Shown piece after piece: positions 57,663 to 64,000 of a stretch of 64,000 nt of DNA. A model generated the notes under the pieces. That model saw only the letters and a program-made list of their open reading frames with translations, did not search any database and was not told where the DNA came from. The stretch is from the NCBI GenBank assembly GCA_035650215.1, contig DASRIC010000066.1:51670-115669 (forward strand), read 5' to 3'. Position numbers and translations under genes: made by a program. The stretch's first letter is position 1; each line of letters opens with the position of its first letter. The stretch is from JACVRW01 sp035650215. GTDB lineage: Bacteria; Actinomycetota; Thermoleophilia; Solirubrobacterales; Thermoleophilaceae.

Positions 57663-59003
57663 ATGCGCTGGCTGCTCGTCAAGGACCTGCGAATCCTGCG
57701 CCGCTCGCCGCTGCTGGTGAGCCTGCTCGTGATCTATCCGATCGCGATCGCCGTGCTGATCGGCTTCGCCCTGTCGCGCGGTCCCGACAAGCCCGAAGTG
57801 GCCTTCTACAACGGTCTCTCCGAGGGCGCTGAGGTGGAGCTCGGCGGCGAGCGGATCGACCTCGCCGCGGAGGGCCAGCGGCTCTTCGACGCCATCGACC
57901 CGGTGCGCGTCGACAGCCGCGCTGAGGCGATCAAGAAGGTGCGCGACGGCGACGTGCTCGGCGCGCTGATCATCCCCGACGACCTGGCCAGCAACCTTCA
58001 GTCGACCCTCGAGCCGGGCACCGTCGAGGTCTTCTACAACGCCGAGGACCCGGCCAAGCGCCAGTACGTGGAGAACACGGTCAAGGCGCAGGTGCAGTCG
58101 GCCAACGCGGCGCTGACCAAGCGCGTGGCGGAGGAGGCGCTCCAGCTGCTCGACCTGATCTCGAGCGGCGGCGACTACACCTTCCTCGGGCAGGACTTCG
58201 ACGTGCTGGGCCTCGAGCGGGCGGAGGAGATCCTGCGCAAGGCGCGCTCGGACCTCCCGGAGGACTCGCCGGAGCGCGAGCAGCTCGACCGCGTGATCTC
58301 CTTCGGCCAGCTGGCGCGCGAGAACCTCGCCTTCTCCGACGACGTGCTGGCCGTGGTCGGCGAGCCGATCAGGGTCAAGGCCACGCCGCTCGAGGGCGGC
58401 TCCACCTCGCTCAACTCGTTCGCCGTTGCGCTCGCCGTGGCGGTGTCGTTGATGTTCATCACGCTGCTGCTGGCCGCGGGCACGCTGGCCCTCGAGCGGG
58501 AGGAGAACGCGTTCCCGCGCCTGGTGCGCGGCCTCGTCTCGCGGACGGGCCTGCTGGCCGAGAAAGCGGCGCTCGCCACGGTCTGCTCGCTGGCCGTCTC
58601 GCTGCTGATGCTCGCCGGGCTCGGCCTGTTCGTGGACCTGGACTGGGGCCGCTTCCCGGCCTGGCTGGCCGCGCTTGGCGCCGGGGCGCTCGCCTTTGCC
58701 GCGCTCGGGCTCGCGATCGGCGCCCTCACGCGGGAGGTGCGGGCGGCCTCGCTGCTCGCGTTCATGCTCTGCCTGCCGCTCGCCTTCCTCGCGCTCGTGC
58801 CGTCCGGCGCCGTGGCGCCCGCGCTCTACGACGTGATCCGCGCGGTGTCCGCCGCCTTCCCGTTCAAGCCGGCGCTCGACGCGCTCGACGCCGCGCTCAA
58901 CGACGCGGGCGGCCTCGGCGGCCCGCTGCTGCACCTGGCTGCGCTCGTGCTCGTCTTCGGGGGGCTGGCCCGGCTCGCGCTGGCGCGCTTTGCAGGGCCC
59001 TAG
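57663..59003 (+). CDS. ABC-2 type transporter permease
   Basis: 446 residues from ATG 57663. First helix LLVSLLVIYPIAIAVLIGFA (about 18-37), then about 210 extracytoplasmic residues with coiled-coil character, then five helices from about residue 245 (FAVALAVAVSLMFITLLLAAG, ending ALVLVFGGLARLAL). YhgE/ABC-2 layout typical of drug, lipid or polymer exporters. The stop TAG lies in the terminal repeat of the palindromic element that follows. Confidence 0.88.
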   Translation: MRWLLVKDLRILRRSPLLVSLLVIYPIAIAVLIGFALSRGPDKPEVAFYNGLSEGAEVELGGERIDLAAEGQRLFDAIDPVRVDSRAEAIKKVRDGDVLGALIIPDDLASNLQSTLEPGTVEVFYNAEDPAKRQYVENTVKAQVQSANAALTKRVAEEALQLLDLISSGGDYTFLGQDFDVLGLERAEEILRKARSDLPEDSPEREQLDRVISFGQLARENLAFSDDVLAVVGEPIRVKATPLEGGSTSLNSFAVALAVAVSLMFITLLLAAGTLALEREENAFPRLVRGLVSRTGLLAEKAALATVCSLAVSLLMLAGLGLFVDLDWGRFPAWLAALGAGALAFAALGLAIGALTREVRAASLLAFMLCLPLAFLALVPSGAVAPALYDVIRAVSAAFPFKPALDALDAALNDAGGLGGPLLHLAALVLVFGGLARLALARFAGP

Positions 59004-59170
59004 ATGGCCGATTCCAAACCCCCGCACCCCTGGATGACCCGCCATGCCTTCGCTGGGCGCCACCCACCTCCTCGCCGATATTCCATCGGATATCGACTTC
59101 GTCGGCGCTCGGCGCCCAGCTCGGCCTGGCGCGCCCCCAGGGGCACGGGGACTCGGAATCGGCCATCTAG
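59000..59170. mobile_element. 171-bp near-palindromic MITE-like element
   Basis: Ends are a perfect 16-bp inverted repeat, CTAGATGGCCGATTCC and GGAATCGGCCATCTAG. Similarity continues inwards: CCCCTGG / CCAGGGG, then GCTGGGCGCC (59052-59061) / GGCGCCCAGC (59111-59120), CGCCGA / TCGGCG and a centre CGATAT-N8-ATATCG. CTAG at each end could be a 4-bp target duplication of the IS5 type. No transposase inside. It supplies the permease stop codon and part of the hemB -10. Confidence 0.6.
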
Positions 59171-59173
59171 ACT
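59168..59173 (+). promoter_or_regulatory. -10 element of hemB
   Basis: TAGACT, 7 nt before the hemB GTG at 59181, straddling the right end of the palindromic element. Leaderless-type arrangement. Confidence 0.45.
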
Positions 59174-59180
59174 CACGGTC

Positions 59181-60155
59181 GTGGCCTTTCCCGCAACTCG
59201 GCTCAGGCGGCTGCGCAAGACCGGGGTGCTGCGCGACCTCGTGCGCGAGGTGGAGCTGTCTCCCTCCGACCTGGTGCTGCCGCTGTTCGTGCAGCTCGGC
59301 GAGGGACGCACGCCGGTCGAGGCGATGCCGGGCGTGGAGCGGATGTCGATCTCGGACACGGTCGCGGAGGCCGGCGAGGCACACGCGCTCGGCGTGCCGG
59401 CAGTGATGCTCTTCGGGCTGCCGGCCGAGAAGGACGAGCAGGGCTCGGGCGCCTACGACGACGAGGGCGTGGTGCAGCTCGCTGTGCGGGCGCTGAAGGA
59501 CGCCCACCCCGAGCTCGTGGTGATCACGGACGTCTGCCTCTGCTCCTACACCTCGCACGGCCATTGCGGCGTGGTGCTGGACGACGGCCGGGTGGACAAC
59601 GACCTGACGCTCGAGCTGCTCGCCAAGACGGCGATCTCGCACGCCCGCGCCGGCGCCGACGCCGTGGCGCCGAGCGACATGATGGACGGGCGCGTGGGCG
59701 CGCTGCGCTCGCAGCTCGACGCGGAGGGCTTCACGGACCTACCGATCGTGGCCTACTCGGCCAAGTTCGCCTCGGCGTTCTATGGCCCGTTCCGCGAAGC
59801 GGCAGACTCGGCGCCCGCGTTCGGCGACCGGAAGAGCTACCAGATGGACCCCGCCAACGCCGACGAGGCCGTGCGTGAGGCGCTCCTCGACGTGGAGGAG
59901 GGCGCCGACGTGGTGATGGTCAAGCCGGCGCTTGCCTACCTCGACGTGATCCGCCGCGTCAAGGAGGCCACTCGCCTGCCGGTGGCCGCCTACAACGTGA
60001 GCGGCGAGTACGCCATGGTTAAGGCCGCCGCGGCCGCCGGCTACGTCGACGAGCGCTCCCTGGTACTCGAGACGCTCACGGCGATCCGCCGCGCCGGCGC
60101 CGACATCGTGATGACCTACCACGCCAAGGACGTGGCGCGGTGGCTCAGCCGCTAG
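59181..60155 (+). CDS. hemB: Delta-aminolevulinic acid dehydratase (porphobilinogen synthase)
   Basis: 324 residues from GTG 59181; an in-frame ATG at 59004 lies within the palindromic element and was rejected. Zinc-site motif DVCLCSYTSHGHCG (three Cys), first active-site Lys in VAYSAKFASAFYGPF, Schiff-base Lys in VVMVKPALAYLDV, and YNVSGEYAM. Condenses two ALA into porphobilinogen. The stop region overlaps the start of the AhbA/B-like gene by 16 bp. Confidence 0.97.
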   Translation: MAFPATRLRRLRKTGVLRDLVREVELSPSDLVLPLFVQLGEGRTPVEAMPGVERMSISDTVAEAGEAHALGVPAVMLFGLPAEKDEQGSGAYDDEGVVQLAVRALKDAHPELVVITDVCLCSYTSHGHCGVVLDDGRVDNDLTLELLAKTAISHARAGADAVAPSDMMDGRVGALRSQLDAEGFTDLPIVAYSAKFASAFYGPFREAADSAPAFGDRKSYQMDPANADEAVREALLDVEEGADVVMVKPALAYLDVIRRVKEATRLPVAAYNVSGEYAMVKAAAAAGYVDERSLVLETLTAIRRAGADIVMTYHAKDVARWLSR

Positions 60156-61210
60156 CCAAGACGCGCAGCCGCCGCGACGGCTCCGCGGTCCCGCTCGACG
60201 AGCTCGACAAGCGGCTGCTCAACCTCCTGCAGGGCAGCTTCCCGCTGGAGCCGCGCCCGTACGCGGCGGTGGCCCGGCAGGCGGAGCTTCCGGAGGACGA
60301 GGTGCTGCGCCGCACCCAGCGCCTCCTGGACGAGCGCATCATCCGCGAGATCACCCCGATCTTCGACACGCGCGTGCTCGGCTACAGCTCGATGCTCGTG
60401 GCCGCCAGGGTCGACTCCGAGCACCCCTGGGGCCCGGCGAAGATCATCAACTCCCATCCCGGGGTCTCGCACAACTACCTGCGCGACCACGACTTCAACC
60501 TCTGGTTCACGATCGCCACAGAGCCCGACTCGAAGCTCGGGCTCCAGGGCACGCTCGAGGTGTTGCAGCGCCTGACTGGCGCCGAGTCCGTGCGCCAGCT
60601 GCCGACGCTGCGGCTGTTCAAGATCCGCATGGACCTCGAGATGGAGAAGGGCACCGAGACCCTGGCGGCGGTGGCCGAGGCGGTCGACCACAAGGAGCCG
60701 GAGGCGATCCCGCTGTCGGAGCTCGACGTGGCCGTGATCCGGGCCACGCAGGGGCCGATGGAGGTCACGCCCGAGCCCTTCGCGGCCGCCGCGGCCGAGC
60801 TCGGCATCTCCCAGACGGCAGTGCTCGAGCACCTCGAGAGCATGCGCGAGCGCCGCGCCCTGCGCCGCGTGGCGGCAATCCTCTTCCACCGCCGCGCCGG
60901 CTTCTCCGCGAACGGCATGGGCGTCTGGAACGTGCCCGAGGAGCGCATCCTCGAGCTGGGGCCGCGCATGTCCTCCTTCCGCGGCATCTCGCACTGCTAC
61001 CAGCGGCCCACCTACCCGGATTGGCCCTACTCGGTCTTCACCATGGCCCACGGGCGCTCCAAGGACGAGTGCGACGCCATCCTCGACTCGATCGCCGAGG
61101 ACACCGGGATCGAGGACCGGCGCACGCTCTACTCGTCGACGGAGTTCAAGAAGATCCGGCTGCGCTACTTCACCGACGAGCACAAGCGGTGGGAAGCCGA
61201 GCACTCGTAA
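60140..61210 (+). CDS. Fused AhbA-AhbB-like siroheme decarboxylase (Lrp/AsnC fold)
   Basis: 356 residues containing two tandem Lrp/AsnC-like units. Unit 1 (about 15-180): winged helix LDELDKRLLNLLQGSFPLEP, then GVSHNYLRDHDFNLWFTIA. Unit 2 (about 190-350): LSELDVAVIRATQGPMEVTP, then GISHCYQRPTYPDWPYSVFT and MAHG. The HNY/HCYxRP-x3-WPY motifs are those of siroheme decarboxylase AhbA and AhbB (and NirD/L/G/H), normally two separate proteins of about 150-170 residues. Those enzymes remove two carboxyls from siroheme to give didecarboxysiroheme. Position between hemB and hemL supports a tetrapyrrole role; a regulator is the alternative. Confidence 0.8.
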   Translation: MAQPLAKTRSRRDGSAVPLDELDKRLLNLLQGSFPLEPRPYAAVARQAELPEDEVLRRTQRLLDERIIREITPIFDTRVLGYSSMLVAARVDSEHPWGPAKIINSHPGVSHNYLRDHDFNLWFTIATEPDSKLGLQGTLEVLQRLTGAESVRQLPTLRLFKIRMDLEMEKGTETLAAVAEAVDHKEPEAIPLSELDVAVIRATQGPMEVTPEPFAAAAAELGISQTAVLEHLESMRERRALRRVAAILFHRRAGFSANGMGVWNVPEERILELGPRMSSFRGISHCYQRPTYPDWPYSVFTMAHGRSKDECDAILDSIAEDTGIEDRRTLYSSTEFKKIRLRYFTDEHKRWEAEHS

Positions 61211-62478
61211 CCTCAGCGGATCTCTACGCCCAGGCGCTCGAGCTGCTGCCGGGCGGCGTGAACTCGCCCGTTCGCGCCATGCGCTCGATCGGCCGCGACC
61301 CGGTATTCGTGGCGCGCGGCGAGGGCGCCGAGCTAATCGACGTCGAGGGCAATCGCTACGTGGACTGGATGATGTCGTGGGGGCCGCTGATCGCGGGCCA
61401 CGCGCATCCCGAGGTGGTGGAGGCGGTGAGCGTCGCGGCCGCCGCCGGCACGAGCTTCGGCGCCCCGACCGAGGGCGAGGTCGAGCTGGCCGCCGAGGTG
61501 GTGGAGCGCATCCCCTCGGCGGAGATGATGCGGATGACCTCGTCCGGCACCGAGGCTTCGATGAGCGTGCTCCGGCTGGCGCGCGCGGCCACCGGCCGCG
61601 ACGTGATCGTCAAGTTCGCCGGCGCCTACCACGGCCACGTGGACGGCCTGCTGGCCGAGGCCGGCTCGGGGCTGGCCACGCAGGGCATGCCGGCGAGCCC
61701 GGGCGTGAGCGCCGCGCAGGCCGCGGACACGATCGTGGTGCCATGGAACGACCGCGAGGCGGTCGAGCGGGCGCTCGCGGACCACGAGGTCGCCGCGCTC
61801 GTGTGCGAGCCCTACCCGGCGAACATGGGTCTGGTGCCGCCGGCGAGCGGCTACCTCTCGTTCCTGCGCGAGTCGACCGAGGCAGCCGGCGCGCTACTCG
61901 TGTTCGACGAGGTGATCTCGGGCTTCCGGGTCGCGCGCGGCGGCGCGCAGGCCATCGAGGGCGTGCTGCCCGACCTCACGGTGCTCGGCAAGGTGATCGG
62001 CGGCGGGCTCCCGGCGGCGGCCTATGCAGGCCCGCGCGAGCTGATGGAGCGGATCGCCCCGGCGGGCGAGGTCTACCAGGCCGGCACCCTCTCGGGCAAT
62101 CCGCTGGCCACCGCGGCTGGGCTGGCCACACTCAGGCTGCTCGACGAGCCAGCCTACGCGCGGCTCGCCGGCCTCACCCGGGCGCTCGCCGACGGGCTGG
62201 AGGCGCTCGCCGCGCAGGCGGGCGTCCCGGTGCGTCTGGCGCGCACCACGGGACTGCTCACGCTCTTCTTCGCGGAGGCGCCGGTGCGCGACTACGCGGG
62301 CGCCCGCGCCTGCGACCTCGACGCCCACGCCCGCTTCTGCCGCGCGATGCTCGACAGGGGGGTGTACCTGCCGCCCTCCCAGTTCGAGGCGTGGTTCCCG
62401 TCGCTTGCGCACGGCGACGGCCACGTGGAGCGGACCCTCGACGCCGCCGAGGAGGCGTTCCGCGAATGCGCGACCTGA
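61189..62478 (+). CDS. hemL: Glutamate-1-semialdehyde 2,1-aminomutase
   Basis: 429 residues from GTG 61189, the only standard start before the conserved N-terminus (LPGGVNSPVRAMRSIG); it overlaps the preceding gene by 22 bp. PLP enzyme with MSWGPLIAGHAHPEVVEAVS, RMTSSGTEASMSVLRLARA, FAGAYHGHVDGLLAEAGSG, FDEVISGFRVARGGAQ and the PLP Lys in VLGKVIGGGLPAAAYAG. Makes 5-aminolevulinate by the C5 route. Confidence 0.95.
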   Translation: MGSRALVTSADLYAQALELLPGGVNSPVRAMRSIGRDPVFVARGEGAELIDVEGNRYVDWMMSWGPLIAGHAHPEVVEAVSVAAAAGTSFGAPTEGEVELAAEVVERIPSAEMMRMTSSGTEASMSVLRLARAATGRDVIVKFAGAYHGHVDGLLAEAGSGLATQGMPASPGVSAAQAADTIVVPWNDREAVERALADHEVAALVCEPYPANMGLVPPASGYLSFLRESTEAAGALLVFDEVISGFRVARGGAQAIEGVLPDLTVLGKVIGGGLPAAAYAGPRELMERIAPAGEVYQAGTLSGNPLATAAGLATLRLLDEPAYARLAGLTRALADGLEALAAQAGVPVRLARTTGLLTLFFAEAPVRDYAGARACDLDAHARFCRAMLDRGVYLPPSQFEAWFPSLAHGDGHVERTLDAAEEAFRECAT

Positions 62479-62855
62479 GCGACATCGTCGCGGCGTCGGG
62501 GCCGGCGCTCGAGCGCTACGCGGTCGCGGAGCCGCCGGCGTGCCGGTTCACCGAGCTCGATGACGGCGATCCGGTTCGCCGCTTCGTGCTCGAGGCGGTG
62601 TACGAGGGCTATCTCATGCACTACTGGGAGCCGCGCGCATTCGCCATCGACGACCGGGACCTGCGGCTGCTCGCGGGCGACGCCCTCTACGCGCTCGGCC
62701 TCTCGCGCCTGGCCGACGCCGGCGACCTCGAGGCGGTGGCCGAGCTCTCCGACCTGATCACGCGCTCGGCCGAGGCCCACGCCGCCGGTCGCGGGGACGA
62801 AGCGGCGGCGCTCTGGGAGGCCAGTTCGCGGGCCCTGGCGGGCTTGCCGCGATAG
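62466..62855 (+). CDS. Small hypothetical protein of the heme operon
   Basis: 129 residues from ATG 62466, overlapping the hemL stop by 13 bp, so translation is coupled. Mostly helical: MRDLSDIVAASGPALERYAV, LEAVYEGYLMHYWEPRAFAI, LRLLAGDALYALGLSRLADA and LSDLITRSAEAHAAGRGDEA. No Cys; no membrane segment. I do not recognise the family. Position at the end of hemB-ahb-hemL suggests a heme-pathway accessory role or a link to the cytochrome bc genes that follow. Confidence 0.7.
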   Translation: MRDLSDIVAASGPALERYAVAEPPACRFTELDDGDPVRRFVLEAVYEGYLMHYWEPRAFAIDDRDLRLLAGDALYALGLSRLADAGDLEAVAELSDLITRSAEAHAAGRGDEAAALWEASSRALAGLPR

Positions 62856-62912
62856 GCTCCCGCGGCGATCAGGTTGGCGCGCAGGTCGTGCGCTCCGCCA
62901 CCATGTTGGCAC

Positions 62913-62918
62913 TACCCT
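62913..62918 (+). promoter_or_regulatory. Possible -10 element of the cytochrome bc operon
   Basis: TACCCT, the hexamer used elsewhere in this window, 30 nt before the Rieske GTG. A weaker alternative is GAGAAT about 13 nt downstream with TTGGCA upstream. Confidence 0.25.
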
Positions 62919-62948
62919 TCGTCGCGCGAGAGAATCCCTTCTCCAACC

Positions 62949-63614
62949 GTGGCAGAACCACCCAAGTTCGATAAGAAGTCCCGGTATACAGAGCCGCGCG
63001 GCGTCGCGGGCGCCTTCGAAGGCGAGACGATGACGCGGCGCGGCCTGATGACCGGGACCGCAATGGCCGCCGGCGGAGTGGCCACGATGGCGTTCCTGCT
63101 GCCCGGGCTCGGCTTCGCGCTCGGCCCCGTGGTCGAGGACACGATCCCCACCCGCTGGCAGGGCGTGGGGCCGGAGGACGACTTCAATCCCCAGACGTAC
63201 GTGCCGCGTGTGATCAACCTCGTGCCCGAGGTAGGCGACGCCGGCAAGACGACCATCTACGTGCGCACGTTCAACCCCGATCGCGACAAGGTGATCCCGG
63301 GGCAGGACCCGCAGCCGTACGTGGCCATCTCCACGCGCTGCGCCCACCTCGGCTGCCCGGTGCGCTACATCCAGGCCTCGCAGAAGTTCGTCTGCCCCTG
63401 TCACGGCGGCGTGTACGGCTTCGAGGGCCAGGTCGAGGGCGGCCCGCCCGTGCGCCCACTCGACCGCTTCTACACCCGCGTGACCGCCGGCCGCGTGCAG
63501 ATCGGCGACCGCTTCTCGCTCAACTCCGAGCTCGAGCGGTTCAAGCCGCGTGACCCGTCGAACCACCTCGACGGGCTCTGGCAGTACCTCTACCCGTCGA
63601 GGCCGACCACATGA
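62949..63614 (+). CDS. qcrA: Rieske iron-sulfur protein of the cytochrome bc complex
   Basis: 221 residues from GTG 62949. A twin-arginine-like motif MTRRGLMTG precedes a single helix (AMAAGGVATMAFLLPGLGFA, about 38-58). The 2Fe-2S ligands are in CAHLGCPV and CPCHGGVYGFEG (Cys and His pairs near residues 132 and 152). Ends LYPSRPTT. Coupled to the cytochrome b gene by an ATGA overlap. Confidence 0.94.
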   Translation: MAEPPKFDKKSRYTEPRGVAGAFEGETMTRRGLMTGTAMAAGGVATMAFLLPGLGFALGPVVEDTIPTRWQGVGPEDDFNPQTYVPRVINLVPEVGDAGKTTIYVRTFNPDRDKVIPGQDPQPYVAISTRCAHLGCPVRYIQASQKFVCPCHGGVYGFEGQVEGGPPVRPLDRFYTRVTAGRVQIGDRFSLNSELERFKPRDPSNHLDGLWQYLYPSRPTT

Positions 63615-64000
63615 AGCTCCCCGCTCCCCCCAAGGCATTCCGGCGCACGCCCCGCCCCGGCGAGAAGAACGGCAACGGGCGCAACGGCCGGAATGGCGCG
63701 CCGCCCGCCACGAAGCCCACGGTCAAGGACACCGCGGTCGAGGGCGCCGCCACCGCCGTCGGCTGGCTCGACGAGCGCACCGGCGCCAGCCCCTTCCTGC
63801 GCGGCTTCCTTTTCCGCAAGGTCCCGAAGGGCACCAACTGGTTCTACACGCTCGGCTCCGCCACCATGTTCGCCTTCCTCTCGCAGGCGGTCACGGGCGT
63901 GTTCCTCGCCATGTACTACGAGCCTGACCCCACGCGCGCCTACGAGTCGGCGTCGCGCATCACCAACGAGGTCTTCCTCGGCGAGCTCGTGCGCGGGATG
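63611..64000 (+). CDS. qcrB: Cytochrome b (bc complex), N-terminal part
   Basis: 130 codons to the window end. A Pro/Gly/Asn-rich cytosolic extension (KNGNGRNGRNGAPPATKPTV) of about 55 residues precedes WLDERTGASPFLRGFLFRKV, FYTLGSATMFAFLSQAVTGV and FLAMYYEPDPTRAYES, the start of the first helix of actinobacterial cytochrome b. The haem-ligand His residues lie beyond the window. Confidence 0.9.
   Translation, partial: MKLPAPPKAFRRTPRPGEKNGNGRNGRNGAPPATKPTVKDTAVEGAATAVGWLDERTGASPFLRGFLFRKVPKGTNWFYTLGSATMFAFLSQAVTGVFLAMYYEPDPTRAYESASRITNEVFLGELVRGM

Noticed and set aside
59004..59180. N-terminal extension of hemB from ATG 59004
   Set aside because: Translates the palindromic element; the family N-terminus begins after GTG 59181.
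1..64000. CRISPR array, prophage or integrative element
   Set aside because: No direct-repeat arrays, integrase, phage structural gene or transposase seen; the window is core chromosome.

Overview
The window is a very GC-rich bacterial chromosome segment centred on the replication-origin gene cluster. Gene content and order (rpmH-rnpA-yidD-yidC-jag-rsmG-parA-parB on one side; dnaA-dnaN-recF-dciA-gyrB-gyrA on the other; an FHA/PP2C/RodA/PBP/PknB cluster; many GTG starts) point to an actinobacterium. Several traits (GyrB with a large TOPRIM insert, Ahb-like gene in a heme operon, frequent leaderless-type promoters) suggest a deep-branching lineage such as Thermoleophilia. That placement is inference, because no rRNA gene is present.

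Layout. 1-19 kb: a partial FlgD-Ig/dimethylformamidase-like protein, a glycosyltransferase coupled to a formyltransferase, a class III adenylate cyclase-ATPase-TPR protein behind a CRP-type palindrome, a LytR_C protein, a CapD/WbpM-type nucleotide-sugar dehydratase, a DedA protein, a SpoIIE-type phosphatase, purM, a DsbA-like protein, a Ser/Thr kinase, a flavoprotein, a PLP decarboxylase and a broken gene. 19-29 kb (minus strand): a second kinase, then fhaA-fhaB-pstP-rodA-pbpA-pknB-ddl, which couples phospho-signalling to cell-wall growth. 29-33 kb (plus strand): a CARDB-like secreted protein, DUF4446, pheA, an HNH endonuclease, a coiled-coil membrane protein, and an intergenic region holding an extended Shine-Dalgarno micro-ORF and hairpins. 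33-43 kb (minus strand): gyrA, gyrB, dciA, recF, dnaN, dnaA. 43-48 kb (plus strand): rpmH to parB, then tRNA-Ile. 48-56 kb: a bifunctional nuclease-like protein, a second Ddl, an aminotransferase, then a tightly coupled cell-envelope block (DUF4126, phosphodiesterase, GtrA, two polytopic glycosyltransferase-like proteins). 56-64 kb: YmdB-like phosphoesterase, ABC exporter, hemB, a fused AhbA-AhbB-like siroheme decarboxylase homologue, hemL, a small unknown protein, and the start of the cytochrome bc operon (Rieske, cytochrome b, cut by the window end).

The strand switch at about 42.7 kb fits divergent replication from an origin next to dnaA. Two identical non-canonical parS-like sites flank this region, and dnaA has an unusual box-recognition loop. 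The observations most worth following are the AhbA-AhbB fusion between hemB and hemL, a 171-bp near-palindromic MITE-like element just upstream of hemB, the CRP-type site placed at about -42 of the adenylate cyclase gene, the variant parS/DnaA-box pair, and the micro-ORF/structured region next to gyrA.
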